A stretch of DNA of 64,000 bases from Sulfurimonas sp. GTDB taxonomy: Bacteria > Campylobacterota > Campylobacteria > Campylobacterales > Sulfurimonadaceae. Under the pieces are notes generated by a model. It had not been told where the DNA came from. It saw only the letters and a list, made by a program, of their open reading frames with translations, and made no database searches. This document shows positions 1-8,897 of this stretch, piece after piece. The stretch lies in NCBI GenBank assembly GCA_027063505.1, contig JAMORO010000061.1:16677-80676 (forward strand), in the 5' to 3' direction. The first letter of the stretch is position 1. Every line of letters begins with the position of its first letter. The translations under genes were made by a program, and so were the position numbers.

Positions 1-1105
1 CAGCAGCAACAACTTCATCAGGATTAACACCTTTGTTCAAGTCTTTACCACCAAAGAATTTACTTACAGCTTCTTGAGCAGCTGGAACACGAGTTGATCC
101 ACCAACCATGATAATCTCTTTGATCTCATTGTTATCTAAATCAGACTCTTTCATAGCAGTTTTGATATGATCAATAGTTTCATCAATAAGACCAGCAATC
201 ATACCTTCAAATTTAGCACGAGTAAGTTTTACAACTAAGTGTTGAGGTCCAGCTTCTGTCATTGTAATGAATGGAAGATTTATCTCAGTCTCAGTTGCAC
301 TAGAAAGTTCTTTTTTAGCATTCTCAGCAGAATCTTTCAGACGTTGTAGTGCCATTTTGTCATTTTTAAGTTCAATTCCATGAGTTGATTTAAACTCATC
401 ATTTAAGAAGTCAACGATTTTGTTATCAAAGTCATCACCACCAAGGAATGCATTACCATCAGTTGAAAGCACTTCAAAAGTACCATCAGAGATCTCTAAT
501 GTTGTAACATCAAATGTTCCACCACCAAGGTCGTAAACAAGTACATTCTCTTCAGATTTTGACTCTAAACCATAAGCAAGTGCAGATGCAGTTGGCTCAT
601 TGATAATACGAAGAACATTAAGTCCTGCGATTGTACCAGCATCTTTTGTCGCTTTACGTTGGCTATCATTGAAGTAAGCTGGAACTGTAATAACAGCATC
701 CGTTACAGTTGAACCGATGTAAGCTTCAGCATCTTCTTTTAGTTTTGTAAGAATTTTTGCAGAAATCTCTTGTGGAGTGTATACTTTACCAGCAACATCA
801 ACACAAGCAGCACCATCTTTATCTACTATATTATAAGTAACTTTATCGTGTGCTTGTTTTGCATTTTCCTCATTCATCATAAGACCCATAATTCTCTTAA
901 TAGAAGAGATAGTTTTCTCAGGGTTTGTGATCGCTTGACGTTTTGCAGGATCACCTACAAGAACCTCACCTTTATCTGTGAATGCAACTACTGAAGGAGT
1001 AGTATTTTTACCTTCTGCATTAGGGATGATTTTTGCTTCACCACCCTCATAAACTGCTACACATGAATTTGTTGTTCCTAAATCTATTCCAATTACTTTA
1101 CTCAT
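1..1105 (-). CDS. dnaK: Chaperone DnaK (Hsp70), N-terminal part, runs off window
   Basis: ATP-dependent Hsp70 chaperone that folds and protects cytosolic proteins together with J-proteins and the exchange factor GrpE. The first 368 residues are visible and the gene continues past the left edge. They hold most of the actin-like ATPase domain: the phosphate-1 loop [13 protein letters not shown] near residue 5, the [12 protein letters not shown] phosphate-2 loop, and [12 protein letters not shown]. The start is the ATG at 1105, preceded by an AAGGAAA ribosome site. grpE lies 99 bases upstream on the same strand and is probably co-transcribed. A TATAAT in the gap (1156-1161, minus) could add a second promoter. 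Identity is certain; only the truncation limits the call. Confidence 0.98.
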   Translation of the reverse strand, partial: MSKVIGIDLGTTNSCVAVYEGGEAKIIPNAEGKNTTPSVVAFTDKGEVLVGDPAKRQAITNPEKTISSIKRIMGLMMNEENAKQAHDKVTYNIVDKDGAACVDVAGKVYTPQEISAKILTKLKEDAEAYIGSTVTDAVITVPAYFNDSQRKATKDAGTIAGLNVLRIINEPTASALAYGLESKSEENVLVYDLGGGTFDVTTLEISDGTFEVLSTDGNAFLGGDDFDNKIVDFLNDEFKSTHGIELKNDKMALQRLKDSAENAKKELSSATETEINLPFITMTEAGPQHLVVKLTRAKFEGMIAGLIDETIDHIKTAMKESDLDNNEIKEIIMVGGSTRVPAAQEAVSKFFGGKDLNKGVNPDEVVAA

Positions 1106-1179
1106 TTTAATTTCCTTAAATTTTATTTTTATATTTATTATTTTGTTACAGCGACATTATATGCTGTTTCACAAATTAG

Positions 1180-1201
1180 TTTTGCAACCTAAGTTGCAAA
1201 A
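1180..1201 (-). other. Perfect hairpin between grpE and dnaK
   Basis: A 9-bp perfect inverted repeat (TTTTGCAAC / GTTGCAAAA) with a 4-base loop begins three bases after the grpE stop. No T-run follows it, so it is not a classical terminator. An mRNA processing or stability element that sets the dnaK:grpE ratio is one possibility. The hairpin is seen directly; its role is inference. Confidence 0.5.
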
Positions 1202-1204
1202 GTT

Positions 1205-1765
1205 CTAATTTGCTACGATTACCATCGCTTCTCTTAACGGACGATTTTTATATTTATAACCTGTTTGAAAAGTTTGAACAATCTGACCAGACTCAACATC
1301 TTCACTATCCATTGCTTGAATAGCATTGTGAATGTTTGGATCAAATGGCTCATCGTGAGCTACCATAGTTACACCATGTTTTTCTAACTGAGTTAAAAAA
1401 GACTTATGTGTAAGTTCGATACCCTCTTTTAACTTATCAAAGAGTTCTGCCTTATCAGCATCAGTTTGCACTGATTTCATCGCACCATCAAGTGCATCAA
1501 GTACAGGAATCATATCTTTTGCAAATTTTTCGTTTGCATATTCTACCGCTGTGTATTTTTCACGTTCAAGTCTTTTTTTGATATTATCAAAGTCTGCATG
1601 AACACGTGCATACTTGTCTTTTAGTGCAAGTAATTCTGCTTCTAAAAGTTCAAACTCATTTTCAACTGCTTCTGCTTCAGCTTCTGCCTCATCAGCAACA
1701 ATCTCTTGTTCTACTGTTTCTTCCTCATTTACGAGGTTTTCATCTTGTAATTTTTCTTTAGACAT
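1205..1765 (-). CDS. grpE: Nucleotide exchange factor GrpE
   Basis: GrpE releases ADP from DnaK and so resets the chaperone cycle. The 186-residue product has the family layout. An acidic, Glu/Ala-rich N-terminal tail (about residues 1-40) leads into a long helix that dimerises (about 41-95). A C-terminal beta domain follows, with the conserved PFDPNIHNAI and GYKYKNRPLREAMVIVA segments. The start ATG at 1765 has GGAGT upstream. It is followed by dnaK. It is preceded not by hrcA, the usual neighbour, but by a comF-type gene from which its own strong promoter separates it. Expression is probably controlled by HspR through the operator at 1811-1831. Confidence 0.97.
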   Translation of the reverse strand: MSKEKLQDENLVNEEETVEQEIVADEAEAEAEAVENEFELLEAELLALKDKYARVHADFDNIKKRLEREKYTAVEYANEKFAKDMIPVLDALDGAMKSVQTDADKAELFDKLKEGIELTHKSFLTQLEKHGVTMVAHDEPFDPNIHNAIQAMDSEDVESGQIVQTFQTGYKYKNRPLREAMVIVAN

Positions 1766-1801
1766 AATAGTTAAATGACTCCTTTTTTAAAAGATAGCAC
1801 T

Positions 1802-1830
1802 ATTATACATATTGAGTGTAACAATGTCAA
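1802..1830 (-). promoter_or_regulatory. Consensus sigma70 promoter of grpE-dnaK
   Basis: On the minus strand a perfect -35 TTGACA (1830-1825) is separated by exactly 17 bases from a perfect -10 TATAAT (1807-1802). This is among the best sigma70 matches in the window and sits about 35-65 bases upstream of the grpE start. Such a strong promoter implies repression when there is no stress. Confidence 0.85.
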
Positions 1831-1831
1831 G
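1811..1831 (-). promoter_or_regulatory. HAIR-like HspR operator at the grpE promoter
   Basis: Read on the minus strand: CTTGACA, 7 bases, ACTCAAT. The HspR consensus (HAIR) is CTTGAGT-N7-ACTCAAG, so 11 of 14 arm bases match and the spacer is exact. The left arm contains the -35 hexamer, so binding would block RNA polymerase. The hspR gene itself is in this window at 32430. Matches are read directly; binding is inferred. Confidence 0.6.
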
Positions 1832-1836
1832 TGATT

Positions 1837-1868
1837 GTTTAGTCTATTTTGTTATTAAAGTTTAGTCT
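1837..1868. repeat. 9-bp direct repeat upstream of the grpE promoter
   Basis: GTTTAGTCT occurs at 1837-1845 and 1860-1868, a 23-base period (about two helical turns), just upstream of the -35 of grpE. It may bind an activator or a second repressor. Confidence 0.4.
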
Positions 1869-1886
1869 TTATGTATCAAGTATGTG

Positions 1887-2462
1887 TTATTGGTTAGATA
1901 CATCACATAAAGTAAGACAGAAAATGACCTCTTTCCCATAGGGTTTTAGGCTTCTAACAGCCTCCAGAAGAGTGCTACCCGTAGTAACAATATCATCAAC
2001 TAAAATAATCTCTTTCTCTTTAAAAGGCTTTATATGAAAATTTCTAGGGTTTGAAAGTCTAAACTTTTTACTTTTTCCAGAGTATGAGAGACAATTTTTT
2101 GCACGAAGTATAGAGTAGAGTGGTTTAATGTAGTGTGACTTTAACTCTTTATTAAGTATAGCAGTATGTGAGTAGCCACTTGTAACATTATCATCTATTG
2201 CTATTGAGACATACTTTTCACCTGGGTAAAACTCTTGCATAAATTTTTTAAAGCTATTTTGTGCAAGAATTTTGTAAATATGAAAACCGATATCTGTATG
2301 TTTTGTATGAAGAAGATCTTTAATCTCTGAGTATTTATAAAAGGAGTAGATAAGTGTTCCATCTTCTAGATGGCGTTTGTAAAGTTTTGGATTTAAAAAA
2401 GTTTTTTGGCAGTAGGTGCAGAGATGTTTGAGTGAGAGAGACTCACACATCAAACATCTCAT
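1887..2462 (-). CDS. ComF-family phosphoribosyltransferase-like protein
   Basis: A 191-residue protein of the ComF/GntX family, whose members are linked to DNA uptake during natural transformation in several bacteria, including Helicobacter. The N-terminus has a four-cysteine zinc-ribbon pattern (C3, C6, C15, C18). The C-terminal half is a type I phosphoribosyltransferase fold, with the PRPP-binding motif ILVDDIVTTGST near residue 155. It lies 12 bases after lepA on the same strand and is probably read from the lepA promoter. The exact biochemical activity of this family is not settled. The family assignment is firm; a role in competence here is inference. Confidence 0.85.
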   Translation of the reverse strand: MRCLMCESLSLKHLCTYCQKTFLNPKLYKRHLEDGTLIYSFYKYSEIKDLLHTKHTDIGFHIYKILAQNSFKKFMQEFYPGEKYVSIAIDDNVTSGYSHTAILNKELKSHYIKPLYSILRAKNCLSYSGKSKKFRLSNPRNFHIKPFKEKEIILVDDIVTTGSTLLEAVRSLKPYGKEVIFCLTLCDVSNQ

Positions 2463-2474
2463 GCAAAATACTAC

Positions 2475-4265
2475 TTAGTCCATTTTCAGAACAGACATAA
2501 AGGCCTCTTGAGGAAGTTGAACCTTACCGATAGACTTCATACGTTTCTTACCAGCTTTTTGTTTCTCCAAAAGTTTACGTTTACGAGTAATATCTCCACC
2601 GTAACACTTAGCAGTAACATTTTTACCCATAGATTTAACTGTCTCACGAGCGATAATTTGAGAACCAAGTGAAGCTTGAACAGCAACTTCAAAGAGTTGT
2701 CTAGGGATTTGCTCTTTCATATTTTTAACTAAAATACGACCACGTGAGAGTGCTTGTGTTCGTGGAACTACTATGCTTAGTGCATCAACAGCTTCACCAG
2801 CTACTTTAATATCTAGTTTAACAAGGTCACCTTCTCTAAACTCAATAGGCTCATAATCAAATGAAGCATACCCTTTAGAGATACTTTTTAAAGTATCATA
2901 AAAGTCCATAACTATCTCGTTCATCGGTACTTCATACTCAAGCATAACTCTATCTTCATTAAGATAAGTCATTTTAGTTTGTGTACCGCGTTTGTTGATA
3001 AGAAGGGTTATAATATTTCCAAGATATTCAGCAGGAGTTATAACCGTAGCTCTAACATAAGGCTCTTCTATTCTATCTATACGGTTAACTTCAGGAAGTT
3101 CAGATGGATTTTGAACATTTATAAAATCACCATTATTTAAGTATACATTATAGATAACTGATGGAGCAGAAGCTATAAGGTCAAGATTAAACTCTCTCTC
3201 TAAACGCTCTTTTACAACTTCCATATGAAGCATTCCTAAGAATCCAACACGAAAACCAAAACCAAGAGCCACTGATGTTTCAGGCTCGTATGAGAGCGAA
3301 GAGTCATTGAGACGCAGTTTATCAAGAGCATCACGTAGGTCTTCAAACTTATCTGTATCTATTGGAAAGATTCCAGCAAATACAAATGGTTTAGCTGGCT
3401 CATAGTCTCCAACAGGCTCTGCCGTAGGATTTTTAACATCAGTAATTGTATCACCAACATTGATAACGGCAACTTCTTTTAATCCAAGAACAACAATACC
3501 AATTTCACCACACTCAATAGTGTTAGTTTTAATCTTTTTCATTGGGTGCGGGTACATTAAGTCAAGAATCTGATGCTCTTCGCCATTGCTCATAAGCTTG
3601 ATATTTTGACCTTTTTTAACTTGACCATCAAAAACACGTACAAGTGCAAGTGCTCCTAAGTATTGGTCAAACCATGAGTCATAAATGATGGCTTTTGTAG
3701 TAGCTTCAGGGTCTCCAACAGGGGCAGGAACTCTATCTACAATAGCATCAATAAGCTCACGAATCCCAACACCAGTTTTGGCAGAGACTAAACAAGCATC
3801 AGTAGCATCAATGCCAATAGAGGTCTCTATCTCTTCAGCCACCTTATCAGGATCAGCAGCAGGTAAATCTATCTTGTTTATAACAGGAATAAGTTCAAGG
3901 TCATTATCAAGTGCTAAGTAAACATTAGCGATAGTTTGAGCCTCAACTCCTTGTGCAGCATCTACGATAAGTAAAGCACCATCAGATGATGCAAGTGATT
4001 TGCTTACTTCATAAGAGAAATCAACATGTCCCGGTGTGTCTATAAGGTTAAGAATATAGTGCTCACCATCTTTCACATAATCAAGTCTAACAGATTGAGC
4101 TTTGATAGTAATTCCACGCTCTTGTTCGATGTCCATTGTGTCCATCATTTGTGTTGACATTTCACGTTCAGTTACAGAACCACACTCTTGGATAATACGG
4201 TCAGCAAGGGTGCTTTTACCATGGTCAATATGTGCAATAATAGAGAAGTTTCTAATGTTTTTCAA
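2475..4265 (-). CDS. lepA: Elongation factor 4 (LepA) GTPase
   Basis: LepA (EF4) is a ribosome-associated translational GTPase that affects initiation and elongation under stress. The 596-residue length matches the family. The GTP-binding motifs are AHIDHGKST (residues 11-19), DTPGH and NKID. The C-terminal LepA-specific domain ends with the lysine-rich block around [18 protein letters not shown]. The start is a TTG at 4265 preceded by AGGAAA; the next residues [17 protein letters not shown] fit the usual LepA N-terminus, so this start is right. A TATAAT at 4305-4300 (minus) is a likely -10. The comF-like gene follows closely. Confidence 0.97.
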   Translation of the reverse strand: MKNIRNFSIIAHIDHGKSTLADRIIQECGSVTEREMSTQMMDTMDIEQERGITIKAQSVRLDYVKDGEHYILNLIDTPGHVDFSYEVSKSLASSDGALLIVDAAQGVEAQTIANVYLALDNDLELIPVINKIDLPAADPDKVAEEIETSIGIDATDACLVSAKTGVGIRELIDAIVDRVPAPVGDPEATTKAIIYDSWFDQYLGALALVRVFDGQVKKGQNIKLMSNGEEHQILDLMYPHPMKKIKTNTIECGEIGIVVLGLKEVAVINVGDTITDVKNPTAEPVGDYEPAKPFVFAGIFPIDTDKFEDLRDALDKLRLNDSSLSYEPETSVALGFGFRVGFLGMLHMEVVKERLEREFNLDLIASAPSVIYNVYLNNGDFINVQNPSELPEVNRIDRIEEPYVRATVITPAEYLGNIITLLINKRGTQTKMTYLNEDRVMLEYEVPMNEIVMDFYDTLKSISKGYASFDYEPIEFREGDLVKLDIKVAGEAVDALSIVVPRTQALSRGRILVKNMKEQIPRQLFEVAVQASLGSQIIARETVKSMGKNVTAKCYGGDITRKRKLLEKQKAGKKRMKSIGKVQLPQEAFMSVLKMD

Positions 4266-4333
4266 TATAAGTTTCCTAATGTTTAGAAATAGTTACGCGA
4301 TTATACAAAAGATGTGCTGATAAAGTTGTTAAA

Positions 4334-6343
4334 TTAATTTATTGTTTTTAAGAAGAGGGCAGTAATCTCTTTTTTCTTAAAAGGTTTAGTTGCATAGTAA
4401 TCATAATCGTACTTATATAAATTTCTCTCATCCCCTGAGACAGAAACTGTCATTGTCTTTTTAAAAGAATACTTTTCCTCTTCTTTTTTATACTCCTTTA
4501 ACATGTCACTTCCCGAGAGGAGGGGCATGTTATGGTCAGTGTAAATTATATTATAAGGGGTGGAATTTTTGAGTCCATTCATAAGAAGAGCTAAACCCTC
4601 CTCACCATTTGAAGCTATGTCTATCTCACAGTACTCATTTTCAAGCATAGATTTTATAAGTATAATACTAATTCTATCATCTTCAACAATTAACACTTTT
4701 GGAATACTTGCTTCATTTATAAAACTATAGAGTGAATCACCAAAATATGTGTACTGAGAGATAAGCATCGTTCCATCTAAGTGATTAAGATCAAGTGATA
4801 AAAAGTTTTCTTCTACAATTAGTAGTTTAATATTGACCTCTTTGAGATAAACTAAAAGTTCAGTAGTGAGTTTACTCTCAAAACAGATAAGGTGTGTGGT
4901 ATCTGTTTTAATTTGATCTTTTTGAGAGATAGCAGAGATTTTATCTACATTGACACCTATCTTCACCAGGTATCTTGCTATATTGTTACCAACAACAGAG
5001 TTGCTCTTATCCATCAGTATGGCAACTTTTGTTGTAGTGTTTTTAATAGCCTCAAACTGATGTGCATAATCTTTTATATCCATAGGAATATCAAAATAAA
5101 AAGTACTTCCATGATTAAGTCTACTCTCTAATGAGAGTTTTCCACCCATCTCTTTTACATAATTTGCACATATACTAAGTCCTAATCCAGTACCTCCATA
5201 AATATCTTTTGTTGTCTCTTCTGCTTGTGTAAATGCTTTAAAAATCTCTTCTTGTTTATCTTCTGCAATACCAATACCACTATCTTTTACGAAGATATGA
5301 AGCTTTTTTTCTCTGTTTTTATAGCGGAGTGAAAATTCAATAGAGCCATTTTCTGGTGTAAACTTACTTGCATTACTAATGAGGTTCATAATTATACGTT
5401 TTATCTTCATACTATTAATCTCTATCTCTTTTGGAAGAAGAGGATCAATAAATATGTTGTAATTAATATTTTTCTTTGACATGTTTGCAGAAAAAACTTC
5501 AGCAATATCGGAGAAAAATTTTACTGTATTTACAATAGTTGGTTCTTTACTTAAAGGTTCTCGCCCCTGTGCTACACCATCGAGGATAGATGTAGTAAGG
5601 TCATTTATAAGTAGGGCACTATTTCTTGCATGTCCTACATACTCTTTGAGTCTACTATCCTCTATCTGCTCTTGTAAAATCTCTAAAAAACCTACAAGAC
5701 CATTTGCCGGTGTTCTAATGTCGTGAACAATATTTGACATATAGTCTAGCATCTCATCAGAGGTATTTGTAGTCACAAGAGATTTTTCTAGTTTGTTTAA
5801 ATTATCATCGGTATTTTGAAGAGGATTAGCATCATGAAATGGAAGATTCTTATCACTATTTTTTTGCATCTTAAAAATTGCTTCAATTATAAAGGGAGAG
5901 ATTGCACCAAAAATTTCTAAATCATCTGAGCTGAATTTTTTCACATTATTTATACTTGAATAGGCAGTTGCAATACCAATAAAGTTATCATTCTCTATAA
6001 GAGGAATTACAATTTTTGATTTTATTTCAATATTATCTGGATTATCAACAGAGGGGACATACCCTTTTTCACTTGATATAGAGTTATATATGATAGGCTC
6101 TTTTTTTGAAAAGCACTCATAGAGGAGACCTTTTTTATTCTCTATAGAGATTTTAGTGGTTTTTCCATCCCTTCCTCTTGAAAGAGTAGGAAAAGAGTAT
6201 ATCCATATGGATGCAAACTCAGTGTTTGTAATCTCTGTAATTAAATCTTCTACAAGTGCATTAATCTCAAAATTATTTTGAAGTTGATTAATATTGTTTG
6301 CTCTTACAGAAAGACTCTCTTTTAATACAGATATTTTAGACAT
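4334..6343 (-). CDS. Soluble hybrid histidine kinase: GAF, HisKA, HATPase, pseudo-receiver, receiver
   Basis: A 669-residue sensor kinase with no membrane segment, so it probably senses a cytoplasmic signal. In order: a GAF-like sensor domain (about 25-160); a dimerisation/phosphoacceptor helix with box VHDIRTPANG (His near 208); an HATPase_c domain with the N box (NLISNASKFTPE) and DSGIGIAED and GGTGLGLS G-boxes; a degenerate receiver-like segment (about 440-540) lacking the acidic pocket; and an intact receiver (VLIVEDD, phospho-Asp in IIYTDHNMP, Lys in YYATKPFK). It has no partner regulator beside it. Final output is unknown; it may pass phosphate to a distant HPt protein. Confidence 0.9.
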   Translation of the reverse strand: MSKISVLKESLSVRANNINQLQNNFEINALVEDLITEITNTEFASIWIYSFPTLSRGRDGKTTKISIENKKGLLYECFSKKEPIIYNSISSEKGYVPSVDNPDNIEIKSKIVIPLIENDNFIGIATAYSSINNVKKFSSDDLEIFGAISPFIIEAIFKMQKNSDKNLPFHDANPLQNTDDNLNKLEKSLVTTNTSDEMLDYMSNIVHDIRTPANGLVGFLEILQEQIEDSRLKEYVGHARNSALLINDLTTSILDGVAQGREPLSKEPTIVNTVKFFSDIAEVFSANMSKKNINYNIFIDPLLPKEIEINSMKIKRIIMNLISNASKFTPENGSIEFSLRYKNREKKLHIFVKDSGIGIAEDKQEEIFKAFTQAEETTKDIYGGTGLGLSICANYVKEMGGKLSLESRLNHGSTFYFDIPMDIKDYAHQFEAIKNTTTKVAILMDKSNSVVGNNIARYLVKIGVNVDKISAISQKDQIKTDTTHLICFESKLTTELLVYLKEVNIKLLIVEENFLSLDLNHLDGTMLISQYTYFGDSLYSFINEASIPKVLIVEDDRISIILIKSMLENEYCEIDIASNGEEGLALLMNGLKNSTPYNIIYTDHNMPLLSGSDMLKEYKKEEEKYSFKKTMTVSVSGDERNLYKYDYDYYATKPFKKKEITALFLKTIN

Positions 6344-6457
6344 GACTTCACCTCAGTAAAATTTTAATAATAAAATTCTACTTGATGAATCTAATGTAAA
6401 TTACCTTGAAATCTGTAGAGTCTAAGTAATAGTATCCATTTTTTATGAAAAAAGAGC

Positions 6458-6463
6458 TATAAT
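6458..6463 (+). promoter_or_regulatory. -10 box immediately before the small metal-cluster gene
   Basis: A perfect TATAAT ends only seven bases before the ATG at 6471. Transcription would begin at or next to the start codon, giving a leaderless mRNA. No ribosome site lies at a normal distance; AAAGAG at 6451-6456 is about 15 bases away. No good -35 was seen. Confidence 0.5.
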
Positions 6464-6470
6464 TCCATTT

Positions 6471-6746
6471 ATGAAGAATAAGTTACTTTCACAATATCTT
6501 ACTATTGTATTTGTTATTGCTACATTTATGGGATCATTACATCACCATAATGATTTTAAAATACATACTGACTGTCAGGTATGTACTCTCCAGCATAATG
6601 TAACAGATATTGATACTCCAAGTGATGTAAATTATGTGGCACTTTTCTCTATTAAATCAGAATCTACACTCCTACCATTAACAGATCTTCAAACACAGCA
6701 GACATGCACTACTTTTAGTGCTCGTGCACCTCCTATTTATACATAA
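6471..6746 (+). CDS. Small His/Cys-containing exported protein (DUF2946-like)
   Basis: A 91-residue protein with a hydrophobic N-terminal export segment (residues 4-20). A metal-binding-looking stretch follows: HHHND, an isolated His, then DCQVC and a further His (residues 24-42), and a lone Cys near 79. The tail ends SARAPPIYT, resembling the RxPP-type ending of DUF2946 proteins, which are often found before metal receptors. It is the first gene of a cluster with an outer-membrane barrel, ZnuA and ZnuB, which suggests a role in periplasmic zinc handling. Family membership is tentative; the context is clear. Its mRNA may be leaderless. Confidence 0.65.
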   Translation: MKNKLLSQYLTIVFVIATFMGSLHHHNDFKIHTDCQVCTLQHNVTDIDTPSDVNYVALFSIKSESTLLPLTDLQTQQTCTTFSARAPPIYT

Positions 6747-6797
6747 TATTTAACTAATAAAAAATAACTACAGATATAAAAATATTATGGAGATATA

Positions 6798-8009
6798 ATG
6801 AAAAAGAGGATAATACTCTCTCTTTTAATCGCCTCTTCACTCTTTGCTGATGCAGAGATAGATGCGATAAAAGAGCAGTTACAACAACAAAAAGAAGCGA
6901 CACTCGTAATGAGTACAAAACTAAGTAGCCTTGAGCAAAAAAATACAAATCAATCAGCAAGCTTTTCACAAAATGCTTACCTACCTGATATGGCACTTAT
7001 TTTAAATATGTCTGCGGTAAGTCGTGATGTAGAAAATAGTGAATATGAAAAAGCAGCAATGCCAGGTTTTATAGACGAAGGGGAGATGAATTTTCCTTTT
7101 AATAAAAATAGAGGCTTTAATCTTAACTATGCAGAGGTTGCTATGCACTCTGTTGTCGATCCTTACTTTGAAGCTTTTGCAAACTTTCATCTTCATCCTA
7201 ATGAGTTTGAGATAGGTGAAGCTTATGTTCAAACAACCTCTTTACCTTATTCATTGAGAGTTAAAGCTGGGAAATTTAAGAGCTCATTTGGTCGTATAAA
7301 TAAAAAACATCAACATAGTTGGAACTTTGACTCGCAACCACTTATATACAAAACTCTTTTTGGACCAGATAGCATTAGTGATGCTGGAGTACAACTTCAG
7401 TGGATAGCACCTACTGATACTTACATAATGTTTGGTATAGAAGCGATGCAAGGTACAAATGGAAGAAGTTTTGGGGATGACTCTAAAAATAACCTATATA
7501 TAGCTTATCTGAAATCAAGTATAGATATTGGTGATGATTTATCTGTTTTAGGTGGTCTAAGTTATGCACATGGAAAAAATACAGACAGAAAACCAACAGA
7601 TATTTATGGTGTGGATCTGACACTTCGTGAGCAACTTGGAAGTTACTCCTCTCTCATTTGGCAGAGTGAGTTCTTACAACGAAATAAAGAGTTGACATCA
7701 CAGAGAGATAGACAAGCAGGACTCTACTCTGAGCTAGTATATCAATATAATAATAATTACTCTTTTGGTGCAAGATATGACTGTATCACAAAAAATGAGA
7801 CAGATTTATCGGCTTATAGTGGAGTGGATACTGATAATTTAGAAAGGTATACAGCGAAAATTGATTACAAACCCTTTCCAATGTCACGTTTAAGACTCTC
7901 TTATACTTATGATAGAAGTAAGGTAATAGGAGGAGAGAGAAAAGATATAAATGAGGTGATGTTAAGTCTTAACATTGCAGCAGGCGCACATGGCGCACAT
8001 GATTATTAG
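6798..8009 (+). CDS. Outer-membrane beta-barrel protein of a zinc-uptake cluster
   Basis: A 403-residue exported protein. It has a signal peptide (residues 1-17), a short coiled coil rich in Gln/Lys (about 20-50), then alternating amphipathic strands typical of a porin-like barrel up to the C-terminal aromatic residue. There is no TonB plug domain or TonB box, so it is porin-like rather than a classical TonB receptor. The tail GAHGAHDY carries two histidines, a pattern seen at the end of metal-linked outer-membrane proteins. GGAGATATA precedes the ATG. It stands between the small His/Cys protein and znuA, so transport of zinc or a zinc complex across the outer membrane is the best inference. 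Confidence 0.7.
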   Translation: MKKRIILSLLIASSLFADAEIDAIKEQLQQQKEATLVMSTKLSSLEQKNTNQSASFSQNAYLPDMALILNMSAVSRDVENSEYEKAAMPGFIDEGEMNFPFNKNRGFNLNYAEVAMHSVVDPYFEAFANFHLHPNEFEIGEAYVQTTSLPYSLRVKAGKFKSSFGRINKKHQHSWNFDSQPLIYKTLFGPDSISDAGVQLQWIAPTDTYIMFGIEAMQGTNGRSFGDDSKNNLYIAYLKSSIDIGDDLSVLGGLSYAHGKNTDRKPTDIYGVDLTLREQLGSYSSLIWQSEFLQRNKELTSQRDRQAGLYSELVYQYNNNYSFGARYDCITKNETDLSAYSGVDTDNLERYTAKIDYKPFPMSRLRLSYTYDRSKVIGGERKDINEVMLSLNIAAGAHGAHDY

Positions 8010-8018
8010 GAGATTATA

Positions 8019-8897
8019 ATGAAGAAAATTTTACTTTTACTACTGGCTTTTACTACTATTGTTTCAGCTGCACTTCGTGTAGAGACTACATATTCTACAC
8101 TCGGGGCTATTACAGAAGAGATAGGAGGAGATTTGGTTAATGTTCATGTTCTGGGGAGTTCAAAGTATGACCCTCATTTTATTGTTCCAAAACCATCTCT
8201 TCTGGCTAAACTTCGCCGTGCAGATCTACTTATAATGAATGGTGGAGGACTTGAACTTGGTTGGTTACCACCACTGATACGAGGTGCTAACAATGCAAAT
8301 ATTCAAAATGGAGCAAAGGGATTTTTAGATATTTCTCACTATATTCCTATGATAGATGTGCCGACTTCTGTTTCTCGTGGTTTTGGCGATGTGCATGCAC
8401 AGGGAAATCCTCACTACTCAACAGATCCTTATATGGTACCTATAATTGCGAGAGCTATCATGGCAAAACTTCTTGAACTTGATCCCGATCATGAGCAGAG
8501 ATACCACAGTAACTTAGAAAAGTTTTCATATAGATGGCAAAAATATTTAGAGAAATTAGATGCGAAAATGAAGCAATGTAAAGATAAAAAAGTAGTTCAG
8601 TACCATGAACTCTTCAACTATTTTTTAAAACGCTATAACTATAAAAGCTATGGTAATATAGAGCCTCTTCCTGGTATAGCACCAAGTTCTAAACATACGA
8701 TAGCTCTTATAAATAGTATCAAAAAAAACAAGATAAAGCTTATTTTGCAAGATGTGTATCATGAAAAAAGGACTGCTAAGTTTATAGCATCAAAGACAGG
8801 TGCAAAAGTTATTGTTATACCTCATGATATGGGTGCAGATGGAAGTAAAAATTTAGAAGAGTATTATAGTAATATCGCAAAGAAATTATGCAGATAA
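8019..8897 (+). CDS. znuA: Zinc/manganese ABC transporter substrate-binding protein (ZnuA-type)
   Basis: A cluster A-I metal-binding protein (292 residues) that captures zinc, or possibly manganese, in the periplasm and hands it to the permease. A signal peptide (1-18) is followed by the family's metal ligands: His in YDPHFIVPKPS (near 52) and His residues around GDVHAQGNPHY (near 125-132). A further His falls in the second lobe (YHELFNYF) and an acidic end in IPHDMGADG. The central His/Asp-rich loop typical of many ZnuA proteins is reduced to a short HAQGNPH stretch. The coding region overlaps znuB by 10 bases. Zinc is favoured by the neighbouring His-rich proteins; the metal cannot be proved from sequence. 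Confidence 0.9.
   Translation: MKKILLLLLAFTTIVSAALRVETTYSTLGAITEEIGGDLVNVHVLGSSKYDPHFIVPKPSLLAKLRRADLLIMNGGGLELGWLPPLIRGANNANIQNGAKGFLDISHYIPMIDVPTSVSRGFGDVHAQGNPHYSTDPYMVPIIARAIMAKLLELDPDHEQRYHSNLEKFSYRWQKYLEKLDAKMKQCKDKKVVQYHELFNYFLKRYNYKSYGNIEPLPGIAPSSKHTIALINSIKKNKIKLILQDVYHEKRTAKFIASKTGAKVIVIPHDMGADGSKNLEEYYSNIAKKLCR

Noticed and set aside
770..994. 74-codon open frame on the plus strand
   Set aside because: It is antisense to dnaK and has low-complexity composition; no ribosome site.
1795..1821. CIRCE-like inverted repeat (TAGCACT ... GAGTGTA) at the grpE promoter
   Set aside because: The arms pair imperfectly and the spacing does not fit TTAGCACTC-N9-GAGTGCTAA. The HAIR reading next to it has exact spacing and a matching regulator in the window.
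3685..3921. 78-codon open frame on the plus strand
   Set aside because: It lies antisense within lepA and reads as a shadow of the conserved GTPase.
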